From positions 124,570,817 through 124,634,816 of the forward strand of contig CM043958.1 of NCBI GenBank assembly GCA_014529385.2: a stretch of DNA of 64,000 nt, given 5' to 3'. Source of the DNA: Adiantum capillus-veneris. Its lineage: Eukaryota; Streptophyta; Polypodiopsida; Polypodiales; Pteridaceae. The notes beneath the pieces are model-generated. The model was not told the DNA's origin, ran no database searches, and saw nothing but the letters and a program-made list of their open reading frames with translations. The position numbers and the translations under genes were made by a program. Shown here piece by piece: positions 55,029-64,000 of this stretch. Every line of letters begins with the position of its first letter. Position 1 is the stretch's first letter.

Positions 55029-55149
55029 CTCTCTCATCCCCCCCCCCTTGTAGGCTCGCCCCCCTCCTTGTAGGGATATTTTTGACTTTGGATGATCAAG
55101 CCCCTTAGTCATCAAGCATGACTAAGCACTTGAAGTAGGGGGTGTTCCC

Positions 55150-55335
55150 ACAAGCATCTCAGGCAAGCTTCTCAAGGCACCTCAAGCACCTTAATCATGC
55201 ACCAAGTCAAGCACCTCAAGCATGGAGCCAGTCAAGCACCTCAAGCATCTTAATCAAGCACCTCAAGCATGACAAGCACCTCAAGCAGGACAAGCACCTC
55301 AAGCACGACAAGCACCTCGAGCTTGGGCCGGGTTC
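55150..55335 (+). repeat. Minisatellite, unit near ACAAGCACCTCAAGCA
   Basis: AAGCACCTCAAGCA recurs about ten times with spacing of roughly 16-20 bases; the best-kept copies are at 55265-55320. The matching place in the M LTR (49990-50100) lacks this array, so it grew in this copy. Confidence 0.8.
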
Positions 55336-55621
55336 CCACCTCAAGCTCACAGCCCAAGCTTACCTAACGTCAAAGGACTTTTACACACATTATTGGAGGT
55401 CTTCAATGAAGCTAACCCTAAGGTCTTATGCTCCATTGGTTAGCCTTGCTCTTGATAGACCATCTCCCATTTGGGCCCCTTTACTATTGGCCCCATGTTG
55501 AGCTAGATCTATAAGAACATATCTATATCTTAACACTTGTTCCCGTTTATTCTCCCACATTAAGTGATCAATTTAATATGAGAAAATCATTTGGGTTGGT
55601 TAGATATTAGATTTTATGACA

Positions 55622-56614
55622 TTTATTCTTGAGGAGAAGAACCTTGGTCTTGACACATCTTCTTCTCGTGACAGAAATAGATCTGAACAGGCCTTCTATT
55701 CTAACTCCAACAGACGTAGAGGTCGTGGTCGAGGCCCAAGTGGTTGCAGGGGCCAATTCCCAGAAGGTCAATCAAATCAAAACAATACAGGTGGCAAGGG
55801 AAACCAGTCTCGAGGCAGGGGGAGTCAAAGAGGTCGTGGTGCAGGATCAAGCAGGTAGCAACATACTGCAGATAGCAGATAATGTTGGAATTGTGGTGAA
55901 AAAGGTCACATGTCACGTGACTTTCCAAAGAGAAAAGCAAGTGGAAAGAGAGAACAGGGCAACTATGAATCTACTAGCAGAGATGCAGCTGACAACAGAA
56001 GCGAGCGCATGTTTGTTATGCAGCATGTAATGAATACAATGACTGCAGAGAATTCCACCCAAGATGATGTTTGGTATGTGGATTCGGGTGACTCTAATCA
56101 CATGACGTCTCGTGGAGAGTGTTTTAGAGATATGCGCAAACCAGATGTGTCAGGCTATGTGTAGACAAGAGATGACACAGCTCACCCCATTGCTCATGTA
56201 GGGGACATACCTCTAAATACAAAGAGTGGAAAATCAAAGTACTTAGCAGATGTACTTCATGTCCCAAACATTACAAACAATCTTGTTTCTGTGGGACAAA
56301 TGGTTGAGCAAGGTTTGCAGGTTCTCTTCAATCCGAATGGCTATTATGTAGAAGATTTCTAGAATGGCTGTAAGCTAATCACAGAGGGCAAATGTGTGGG
56401 CAGAATGTTTATGCTGAATGTAGACATGCCTGAGGTAAAAGCTCCATTATTTGCACAGGGCACAGGTGTTGTGGCTAATGTTGACATTTGGCACAAACGC
56501 ATTGGCCATGTCAATGAGCAGAGATTGTGCAGCATGCAATCAAAACAGAATGTAAAAGGTTTGCCCAAATTCAAGGTGGATGGTATGCATAAAGTGTGTG
56601 CAGCATGCCAGTGA
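55622..56614 (+). pseudogene. Copia gag C-terminus, protease, pre-integrase domain
   Basis: ILEEKNLGLD continues gag; an Arg/Gly-rich stretch follows, then two stops (55856, 55880). CWNCGEKGHMSRDF is a zinc knuckle with Phe for the last Cys position. Protease: VWYVDSGDSNHMTS (usually DSGAS). After further stops (56162, 56360) come YLADVLHVPNITNNLVSVGQ and IWHKRIGHVNEQRLCSM, the GAG-pre-integrase domain. Cut by E3 at VCAACQ. Confidence 0.85.
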
Positions 56615-58685
56615 GTGGCATAAAATGGTAGCCATATTTTTGCAACATTTTTCAACCTACTCAACGTCCTCTTCCTCATATGTGTATATATTTTTCTACG
56701 CTATTAAGTTATCTAGAGTAAATTCCCCCTCTTCGTTTAACCTTTGTGGAGACACATACATTGTACTCTTCCCAAAAATGTCACCTTAGTCATATATTTA
56801 TATTACCACCCTTTTCTTTTTTGCTTTGTAAATAAAAGTAAGCATACAATAACCAACTATCTACCCCCAAACTTTCTTACCTCTTGTGAATTAGTAGTAG
56901 AAAAATAGTATATCCATCTTCTATCCCATATAGATAAATTACCATGGAAATCAGCTCTCCTCTTGTCTTTACCAAAGATTATGGTCCATCTCTACAAGTC
57001 TTCTATGCCCCCTACATAGGTGGCCCAATATCTCTTAAGAATATACATATAGTTTTTCTCCTTTCAAAAAGACTCCAATTGTATATTCTTTTCACAAGCA
57101 AATAATATTGGGCCCTCCTCTATTTGTTTAAGCATCATAGCCTTTTGAAAAAGCATGATTCCCCTTGGATGCATACAAGCAAAGGGCACATACAAGAAGA
57201 CTTGGAAGCAAAAGGTTCCCTAGCCTAGTGTGGACCTTCCAAACCGAATTCCTTGGTGCATGGGCGTGAAGAATAGTCAAAATTCATATCAAACATGTTG
57301 AGAAGGTCAAATTTTCCTTTTGAAGCATGTCATTCTGAGCTACAGGTAAAAAGTTGTGGTCAAAATAGTGTAAATCTGTCAAATTCGCAGCAAAAGGGAA
57401 CTGTAAACCAAGTAAATCAAGAGAGTGAGATCTTATTTTTCCCCTACTCATCTTCTAGAAGAGCAATGAGTGTTCAAGGTCACTTGCATGTGATGGGACC
57501 AACCTAAAGATGCTTTCTAAATGCCAAGACAGACAAGTTGAGATACCCCGCAGAATCCACCCGTAGGGCCTCATGGTGGGGCCCACCTACATTATGCACC
57601 CCTATGGAGCCTTCATGGTCTAAAATGATATTTTTGGTGAAAAAATAGTCCCTTTTATGTCCAATATTCAATGAGTGGTCAAAGGACACTTAATTAGTGC
57701 TAATCACTCACCCTAATTAAGTGTAGCATAATCCCACTCCTACACAACTATAAATAGCCCCCTTGGAGAGACTCAATGACACACACCTATATTTTCAACT
57801 TCATGTTGTTTCTTGATCAATAGTAGAGAAAACCCCAACTCTCTCTCTTTCACATCCTCCCTCCTAACCCTCCTCCTTGGAGGAAGTGCAACTCTATTCT
57901 CCACTCTTTCCATTCTACAGTCTCTTACTCCATCAACCCAATAAATCATTTGTAGAACCTCAATAACTTGTAAATACATCATGATCTCTCTCATGGTTAT
58001 GTTAATGATCATGAAATCATCTTCAAAACTTTCAAGTGTCGCATTTCGTGATGGTTAGCCAGCGTCTGTCCTCCCCTTAAAAGGTGTGCGAGAAATCAAG
58101 TAAGTATTCTATTCTCAATTTACCATTGGTTTGTTTCTCCACACTTATTCAATTGGTCTAAAGAAATTTCTCACTCCAACTCTCTTTTGCTTTATTACAT
58201 ATGCATGTGGCTACCTCTCATGGTGATTTTATTTGTGTCACGGCATTGCATAGATGGAGATGAGCTCTCTATGCAAAGCGTGTTAGTTTGATGTAAGTGA
58301 TTCTCTTGTGTGTTTGAGAGGCAAGTCTTGTGCGCATGAATTTTTGATGAGTGCTTGAGAGAGGAAGAGTTTGGATGTATTATGGGTATTCTTATGGGGA
58401 GAAGGTGAATGCTATTCCAAAAATTGCATATTTCATTTTGATGCACGGCATTCGGTTGCATAATCGTTGATGGTGTTCAAGTGTCCAAAGTGTATATAGA
58501 GTAAGGGGGTTTTCAAAGTGTGTTGCTTGAGTGGGTGAGTGCAAGTGTTATTTTGATTGGTTTCCTTCTCCACTCCCAAAAGAAGGTGGTGCCCCAAGTA
58601 GTGTGCGTACCTCTTTACAAACATTTTGTGAGGGTAGGCCCATTGGTTTGGGTTTAGAGGCCCCATTTCAAAAAGCTCGCCCTCA
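56612..58685 (+). repeat. E3 5' LTR (2074 bp)
   Basis: TGAGTGGCATAAAATGG ... GCCCTCA. Its first 950 bases repeat at 63050-64000. TATA box at 57749. No gene inside; short frames are unsupported. Confidence 0.92.
57749..57756 (+). promoter_or_regulatory. TATA box of E3 LTR
   Basis: TATAAATA in CAACTATAAATAGCCCCC, the classic plant TATA context. Confidence 0.65.
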
Positions 58686-58690
58686 TAAAG

Positions 58691-58708
58691 TGGTGCCCCC
58701 ACTGAGGA
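58691..58708 (+). other. E3 primer-binding site
   Basis: TGGTGCCCCCACTGAGGA, five bases after the LTR end. Same as E6 and E5; one base differs from E1 at position 13. Confidence 0.8.
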
Positions 58709-58739
58709 ACATATTTCCAAGTTACCTTCAATTTTTTTA

Positions 58740-58976
58740 GTGATGAACAATGGAGTTCCCATCTATCCATTTCATTTTGCACAACACATTAGAGTAAATG
58801 TTCACATAGATAGAAAAGTCTTTTTCCAGCAACGCATTGTTTTTATGTTTGGTGCAGAAAGACTTATAGAAATACTGGCATCACCCAATCCAATTATACT
58901 TCCAATCATCAATTATGAAACTTCTTTTGATGTTCACATTTCATTTTTTTTTAAAGGCAGGAACAAGGAGTGGTGA
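58740..58976 (+). CDS. Small ORF B of E3
   Basis: MMNNGVPIYPFHFAQHIRVN, then RKVFFQQRIVFMFGAER, EILASPNPIILPIINYE, SFDVHI. About two thirds identical to E1 ORF B (1709). The C-terminus differs: a T-run expansion near 58945 shifts the frame, so IFILL becomes a 10-residue longer tail. Here ORF B comes first, 49 bases after the PBS. Function unknown. Confidence 0.7.
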   Translation: MMNNGVPIYPFHFAQHIRVNVHIDRKVFFQQRIVFMFGAERLIEILASPNPIILPIINYETSFDVHISFFFKGRNKEW

Positions 58977-59037
58977 AGGGGTGCTCAAGGGCCATATGAA
59001 GGAACGAGGTCTTCAAACCAACAACGAGGAGTAGCAC

Positions 59038-59250
59038 ATGAATCACGGTCAAAACAATGAACCTTTTAGGCCTATTGCTCGGCAATCCATTCATATAATC
59101 ATTGCAACTAAGTTTAGGTTTCAATCTATCATAAGGAGGATATTTGGATCCACTCGCCTCAATGAAATCAATGCTTCAATTAATCCATTTATTCTACCTA
59201 TGATAAAGTACGAATTAACAATGGATGTGTACATCTTCATTTTAATGTAA
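59038..59250 (+). CDS. Small ORF A of E3
   Basis: 70 codons, MNHGQNNEPFRPIARQSIHI, IRRIFG, EINASINPFILPMIKY, DVYIFILM. Same length as E1 ORF A (1475), about 60% identical with no gap. Ends 87 bases before gag. Function unknown. Confidence 0.72.
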   Translation: MNHGQNNEPFRPIARQSIHIIIATKFRFQSIIRRIFGSTRLNEINASINPFILPMIKYELTMDVYIFILM

Positions 59251-59337
59251 TCAGATTTATAGTGTCAGCAATCTTGTGCGGCCCGTAAGAGAAAAGTTTC
59301 TTTTTAAAAAAAAGAAATTTCAAAAAGTCTAAACAAA

Positions 59338-60126
59338 ATGTCAAGTTCTTTTCCAACGTTCTATGCAAGAAGTGGGGAAGATGCGCAAGAGTTTCTTGAC
59401 AACTTAGAGATGGCACATCTCATATCCGGGAGAGATGAAGAGGAAGTAAAGCTACAAGCCTTCCCGTTGGTTCTAAAAGCAGAAGCTAAAGCATGGTATG
59501 AGACCTTGCAACCCCAAATCAAGTCCAATTGGGAGAGACTGCGAGCAAGCTTCCTCTCCAAGTTCGGGCAAGGTGATACTTCTGAAGGACTATGGAAATG
59601 TCTTATTGGACATAAGCAGGTATCACTTGAAGACTATCCCTCTTATGAAGCAACCTTTGTCAATCTATGGGGTAGGTGGGAGGTTACATTAGAAAATCAT
59701 GGTAGTGCACCTAACTTTCTAAAAAAAGAGAGATTCATGGGTGGCTTGTATCCACTTTTAAAGGCTAAAGTAGAGCTAAAATTCCCATCCACCTTCGAAG
59801 AAGCACGTGAGGTATCCATCATCAAGTTTAGAAAACTACACTTCCAAGCACATAGAGCAAGGGGTTTGAATGAAGTGAGTGAGAGGGAGTCTTCACAAAC
59901 CATGGAAGCACCAATTAGGGCCCCTCTTGCACAATCTTCACAAATAGGAGATAACTCTCAACAAGAGGTTTTACAAAGGCTAACTCAACAGCTTGAGAAC
60001 CTCACTTTGAATCTAGTACAGGGCCTACCTCAAAAACGACAACCAAGAGAAGGGAATCGCAATCAACGAAGACAAGCTCAAGAGTTGCGATGTTGGAATT
60101 GCAATGAAATGGGCCATGGCTTGTAA
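59338..60126 (+). CDS. E3 Gag
   Basis: MSSSFPTFYARSGEDAQEFL starts the capsid-like domain: AEAKAWYETLQPQIKSNWER, LWKCLIGHKQVSLEDYPSYE, NFLKKERFMGGLYPLLKAKV. It ends in a knuckle CWNCNEMGHG (60091-) with a TAA at 60124-60126 inside it. Downstream coding continues in the same frame, again with NF where the last Cys should be. E1 has TAT at the stop position, so TAA is most likely a point mutation. Confidence 0.88.
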   Translation: MSSSFPTFYARSGEDAQEFLDNLEMAHLISGRDEEEVKLQAFPLVLKAEAKAWYETLQPQIKSNWERLRASFLSKFGQGDTSEGLWKCLIGHKQVSLEDYPSYEATFVNLWGRWEVTLENHGSAPNFLKKERFMGGLYPLLKAKVELKFPSTFEEAREVSIIKFRKLHFQAHRARGLNEVSERESSQTMEAPIRAPLAQSSQIGDNSQQEVLQRLTQQLENLTLNLVQGLPQKRQPREGNRNQRRQAQELRCWNCNEMGHGL

Positions 60127-61491
60127 AATTTTCCACAGCCAAGGCGACTTCCGGGAGACATATATCCCCCCAGACCGCCTCCTCTCACTGTGCAGCAAGA
60201 ACTAGCTCAAGGCCCACAAATCCTTCGTCAACCACCACCACCAGCAAATATACCTCCCGTCCCACATGAGGAGGAAGAAAGAGGAGTCAACATCATCAAG
60301 CTAGAAGAAGTAATAGATGAGCATACTCTAAACTTTGATGTTATGCCGGCAGAAAAACGCACAAGAGCACATGATAAGGATGAAAACATGAGAAGTGAAG
60401 GAACAAATTCAGCCAGAAGGGACAAGAAGAAGAAGTCAAAGATGGAAGAAGCTGAAAGTAGCAGGAAGAAAAGATCAAGGCGAAGGGAAATTGGTATCAA
60501 CGACTTCCCATTGGGAAAGGAGCTAGAGCCCTACAACATCCTGGAGGATTTACAAACCCAAAAGCCAAACATTTCATGGCCTCAACTTCTACACCTATCA
60601 GCCAAAGTAAGAAGGCAATGGCCAAAGTTGGTAAGTACAAGAATTCCAAAAAAGAAAGCAAATCTTTCCATTAAGGTTGTGGCCTCAAAGCTACAAAAAG
60701 ATGTGGAACCCATTGTGGATTCTTACATAAGGGGTAAAAAGGTGTCTAATGTATATGTTGATGGTGGAGCTCAAATTTGTGTGATCACAAAAAAATCAAT
60801 GAACAGGTTAGGGCTTGAAATTACAAAGTCCTCTAATTGTCAAGCTAGGCTAGCCAACAACTCAAGTGTGAAGTGTTTGGGGATCATTGAAAATATAAAA
60901 GTCTATGTATGTAACATAGATGCACGAGTGGATGTTTATGTCATGCCAGCTAAGGGGGAGGGCTATCCCATCATCCTAGGGAGGCCTTGGCTCATTGCTG
61001 TGAATGCAGATCAAAAATGGGGAAGTGGTCGTTTGATTCTTAAGAAGGGTCAACCGGTGGTGTATGATTGGCGAGAAGGAAAGCAACTAGATATCAACTA
61101 TGAAACCACGGCGGATGAAGAGAGCGAGGAGGAGAGTCCTTACTCAAGTGATGAGGAAGCATCAATCAGTGCATCAACCAGTGAAGAGGAGTCTTCTTTG
61201 GAGGTAATGGGAATTGTATTCAACGCCAACACTCAAGATGTTCCTGTAGAAGAAAATCCAACAGACAATCACACACGAGGGGATGAAAGATGCCACCACC
61301 TTGAAGAAGGATTTGAGAAGATGCTTGCAAAAGATCTTACTTGTGAGGAGAAGAGGTCCTACGTCAATATGTTAAGGAGGTATCCCAATTTGTTTATCAC
61401 TGACTACTCACAAATAAGAGGTGTAGATGTAATAGAGCATCGAATTGAATTGAAACCAGGGACCAAACCCGTGTCTCAAAAGTTAAGGTGA
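60127..61491 (+). CDS. E3 Gag end, protease, acidic linker
   Basis: Same frame as Gag; the first Met is at 60190. Lys/Arg-rich linker, then INDFPLGKELEPYNILEDL (shared with E1), protease VDGGAQICVITKKSMNRLG (Asp codon 60760) and YPIILGRPWL. An acidic Ser/Glu stretch leads to GVDVIEHRIELKPGTKPVSQ. Stops at TGA 61489-61491, where E1 has CGA or AGG-type Arg: a likely C-to-T change at a CpG. Confidence 0.88.
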   Translation, partial: NFPQPRRLPGDIYPPRPPPLTVQQELAQGPQILRQPPPPANIPPVPHEEEERGVNIIKLEEVIDEHTLNFDVMPAEKRTRAHDKDENMRSEGTNSARRDKKKKSKMEEAESSRKKRSRRREIGINDFPLGKELEPYNILEDLQTQKPNISWPQLLHLSAKVRRQWPKLVSTRIPKKKANLSIKVVASKLQKDVEPIVDSYIRGKKVSNVYVDGGAQICVITKKSMNRLGLEITKSSNCQARLANNSSVKCLGIIENIKVYVCNIDARVDVYVMPAKGEGYPIILGRPWLIAVNADQKWGSGRLILKKGQPVVYDWREGKQLDINYETTADEESEEESPYSSDEEASISASTSEEESSLEVMGIVFNANTQDVPVEENPTDNHTRGDERCHHLEEGFEKMLAKDLTCEEKRSYVNMLRRYPNLFITDYSQIRGVDVIEHRIELKPGTKPVSQKLR

Positions 61492-62120
61492 TTAGGATCT
61501 GTGCAACAAAAGGCTCTCCTACAAGAAGTGAATCGACTCTTGAAGGCTGGCTTCATCTATCCAGTATCCAACTCCGAATGGGTATCACCTATTGTAGTCA
61601 CTCCCAAGAAGAATGGTAAGTGGAGGGTCTGCATGGATTACAAACCCCTCAACGCTGCGAAAAAGAGGGACCATTTCCCTCTCCCTTTCCAAGATGAAAT
61701 TTTGAATGAAGTACCATGTCACGAATGCTACACTGTGTGTGATGGGTATTCATGATATTTTCAAATTAGAATAGCAGAAGAGGACCAACCAAAAACCACC
61801 TTCATCACACCTTGGGGATGTTTTGCATTCAGAGTAATGCCTTTTGGGCCCACCAATGCTCCTAGCACCTTCATGAGATTCACAATATTTGTATTTCAGC
61901 CATTCTTTGGAAAATCTATAAGAGTCTTTATGGATGATTTCTGTATTTATAGTTGTAGATCACTTCACTGCCAAAAGGTTGAAGAGGGGCTTAAGAGGCT
62001 CCATCAATTTGGGGGACAACTCAACCCAGAGAAGTGTCATATCGGTGAATCTCAGGTGGTTTTGCTAGGCCATGTGGTTTCTTCACAAGGAATTCAAGTG
62101 GATCCCTCTAAAGTAGAGTC
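61492..62120 (+). pseudogene. E3 reverse transcriptase (truncated)
   Basis: Same frame: LLQEVNRLLKAGFIYPVSNS, KWRVCMDYKPLN, DHFPLPFQDEILNEV. TGA at 61753 (a Gly codon in E1). Then CFAFRVMPFGPTNAPSTFMR, SIRVFMDDFCIYS (catalytic FMDD), GQLNPEKCHIGESQVVLLGH, VDPSKVES. Breaks off near 62120, where integrase sequence begins in another frame. Both RNase H domains are deleted. Confidence 0.87.
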
Positions 62121-62881
62121 CCTACTATCCTCAATGCAATGGATTGGTGGAAAAAGTGAATGGAATGATATGTAAGATCATTTCTAAGCAGGTTGTGGAC
62201 CGGCCTAATGATTGGGATCGCCATTTGACGGTTGCTCTTTGGGCGTATAGGACATCTTTCAAGGTATCTACCCAATTCACCCCTTTTCATCTAGTTTATG
62301 GACAGGAGGCACTTCTCCCCATTTAGGTAGAGCTCTCAAGCTTGCGCGTTCTTGCAAGAGTGGTAAAAAAACCAAAAGAGGTTCTACATGAAAGGATCTT
62401 AGATCTCCAATGACTTGAGCTAGATAGAGAAGAGTCCATTGATCACTACATCACCAAAGCGACAAGCCAAAGGGACAAAATCAACAAGAAGCTCAAAGGG
62501 AAAGGATTGAAGGAAGGCATGTTGGTTCTTGGCTATGATAACCGACTTGATACTCGACTTGACAAAAAGTTTTTGCAAAGATGGGAGGGACCTTTCATGA
62601 TAAAAACAAAGTTTGGGAATGGTAGTTACAGATTAGCAAATTTATCAGGAAAAATCCACAAGACCAGACTCAATGGATGGAGATTAAAGCCCTACTTTCA
62701 ACGTATCAATCCGTTGATAGGCAGTCATCTGCCTACATCGTCTAAGCTCCAAATTGGCATCGCTCCCTTCGGCTTGGCAAATGCTCCACCTATTTTTAAA
62801 GCTTTGATGTGCAAAGAAGAACCAGCCTTGGAATCTGAACATACCCAAGGCAACCCTCCCATCTCCGATTTATGGGATTGA
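62121..62881 (+). pseudogene. E3 integrase C-terminal part
   Basis: Starts at YYPQCNGLVEKVNGM (catalytic Glu region) in frame 2, so the deletion also shifts frame. Then DWDRHLTVALWAYRTSFKVS, FHLVYGQEALLPI, TAG (62324), TGA (62411), and an open end: LVLGYDNRLDTRLDKKF, RWEGPFMIKTKFGNGSYRLA, LKPYFQRINPL. The tail to 62881 has no recognised domain. The first two catalytic Asp are missing. Confidence 0.85.
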
Positions 62882-63049
62882 GGTAATGAAAAGTAGGTAT
62901 AATGGAGTAAAAGAGTGCATGACACTCCTCCTATTGAAAAAAAAGTAGAAAAGAAAAAATGACAAAAAAAGAGAAAAAAAAAGAAATAAAAAAAGCAACA
63001 CCGTCCTCCTAAAGATATGAATATCTTCAGGCTTGGGGGAGGGCTAATA
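62882..63049 (+). other. E3 3' untranslated region and polypurine tract
   Basis: A-rich stretch (62935-62998), then GCTTGGGGGAGGGCTAATA (63031-63049) directly before the LTR, matching the E1 tract. Confidence 0.85.
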
Positions 63050-64000
63050 TGAGTGGCATAAAATGGTAACCATATTTTTGCAACATTTTTCAGCCTACTC
63101 AACATCCTCTTCCTCATATATGTATATATTTTTCTACGCTATTAATTTATCTAGAGTAAATTCCCCCTCTTCGTTTAACCTTTGTGGCGACACATACATT
63201 GTACTCTTCCCAAAAATGTCACCTTAGTCATATATTTATATTACCACCCTTTTCTTTTTCGCTTTGTAAATAAAACTAAGCATACAATAACCAACTATCT
63301 ACCCCCAAACTTTCTTACCTCTTGTGAATTAGTAGTAGAAAAATAGTATATCCATCTTCCATCCCATATAGATAAATTACCATGGAAATCAGCTCTCCAC
63401 TTGTCTTTACCAAAGATTATGGTCCATCTCTACAAGTCTTTTATGCCCCCTACATAGGTGGCCCAATATCTCTTAAGAATATACATATAGTTTTTCTCCT
63501 TTCAAAAAGACTCCAATTGTATATTCTTTTCACAAGAAAATAATATTGGACCCTCCTCTATTTGTTTAAGCATCATAGCCTTTTGAAAAAGCATGATTCC
63601 CCTTGGATGCATACAAGCAAAGGGCCCATACAAGAAGACTTGGAAGCAAAAGGTTCCCTAGCCTAGTGTGGACCTTCCAAACCAAATTCCTTGGTGCATG
63701 GGCGTGAAGAATAGTCCAAATTCATATCAAACATGTTGAGAAGGTCAAATTTTCCTTTTGAAGCATGTCATTCCGAGCTATAGGTAAAAAGTTATGCTCA
63801 AAATAGTGTAAATCTGTCAGATTCGCAGCAAAAGGGAACTGTAAACCAAGTAAATCAAGAGAGTGAGATCTTATTTTTCCCCTACTCATCTTCTAGAAGA
63901 GAAATGAGTGTTCAAGGTCACTTGCATGTGATGGGACCAACCTAAAGATGCTTTCTAAATGCCAAGACAGACAAGTTGAGATACCCCGCAGGAGCCACCC
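63050..64000 (+). repeat. E3 3' LTR (first 951 bases)
   Basis: Repeats 56612-57562 with few differences; continues past the window. Confidence 0.95.

Larger units (their letters stand above)
53963..55621 (-). mobile_element. Solo LTR of the M family (1659 bp)
   Basis: TGTAATGGAATTTGCC ... TTTTATGACA, flanked by CTTAT (53958-53962) and TTTAT (55622-55626), one base different. Removing it rejoins the copia gag at LISIL/ILEEKN. Similar over its whole length to the two M LTR parts. Minus orientation, since the plus strand starts with the TGTAA that ends the M LTR. Confidence 0.88.
52790..56611 (+). mobile_element. Ty1/copia element, 5' part
   Basis: Short LTR, iMet PBS, gag, protease and the pre-integrase domain in copia order. 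It contains a solo LTR (53963-55621) and is cut at 56611 by E3. The left flank TTGTA (52785-52789) is the expected target duplication. RT and the 3' LTR would follow E3, outside the window. Confidence 0.88.
56612..64000 (+). mobile_element. E3: Tat-like Ty3/gypsy element, pol internally deleted
   Basis: LTR, PBS, small ORFs B and A, gag, protease, RT, then a jump into integrase, polypurine tract and the start of the 3' LTR. LTRs are nearly identical over the 950 bases present, so it is young. Left flank GCCAG (56607-56611) is the expected target duplication. It is the newest layer of this nest. Confidence 0.92.

Noticed and set aside
55150-55335. CRISPR-like array
   Set aside because: Units are contiguous or nearly so, with no unique spacers, inside a plant LTR: an ordinary minisatellite.
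62755-62800. Peptide PFGLANAPPIF resembling the RT motif FGLTNAPATF
   Set aside because: It lies after the integrase C-terminus with no other RT motif around it; either chance or a tiny rearranged scrap, not enough to call an RT.

Overview
The window looks like a repeat-only stretch of a large plant nuclear genome. It is packed with nested LTR retrotransposons plus one LINE, and I found no convincing host gene, tRNA, rRNA or CRISPR array. The LINE proteins and the diversity of Ty3/gypsy and Tat-like elements fit a fern or another non-angiosperm with a big genome; that is inference only. Element names E1, E3, E5-E8, G, G7, M and T2 are local labels used in this annotation.

Layout. (1) 1-9996: E1, an almost complete Tat-like Ty3/gypsy element with partial 5' LTR, primer-binding site (PBS), two small ORFs, gag-PR-RT-RNH-aRNH-IN and a 2.7 kb 3' LTR. 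It sits inside E7. (2) 10002-13416: E7, a minus-strand gag-only element, carrying a 1.34 kb DNA transposon with CACTA-like ends (11058-12395). (3) 13745-c.19740: G7, a degenerate minus-strand gypsy element with a copia solo LTR inserted in its RT. (4) 19765-24600: E8 LTR fragment and E6, a plus-strand gag-only element. (5) 24674-25618: the C-terminal half of a G7-type integrase on the opposite strand. (6) 25619-28150: an L1-like LINE cut off by G. (7) 28151-52789: gypsy element G, opened by M (minus, 34666-c.50858). M itself holds E5 (minus gag-only element), a T2 LTR fragment and T2 (plus, Tat-like, RT deleted). (8) 52790-56611: a Ty1/copia element inserted into the end of G, interrupted by a solo LTR of the M family. 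(9) 56612-64000: E3, a Tat-like element inserted into the copia element and running off the window.

Two things stand out. First, the Tat-like elements E1, E3 and T2 encode small (about 70 aa) related proteins between the PBS and gag, in two paralogous types (A and B). Amino-acid conservation is clear, and the order is swapped between E1 (A-B) and E3 (B-A). I do not recognise them as any described retroelement protein. Second, the gag-only E family (E5, E6, E7) shares the unusual PBS TGGTGCCCCCAC with E1 and E3 and carries a conserved acidic accessory ORF but no pol, so it looks like a non-autonomous partner of the Tat-like elements.

The nesting can be read from target-site duplications. The G gag zinc knuckle is split by M at TTGAT. 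Its second half is found inverted at 49385-49774, which together with the split M LTR implies a local inversion of about 1.47 kb (c.49384-50858). Almost every ORF carries stops or frameshifts; E1 is the least damaged, with two in-frame stops in gag-pol.
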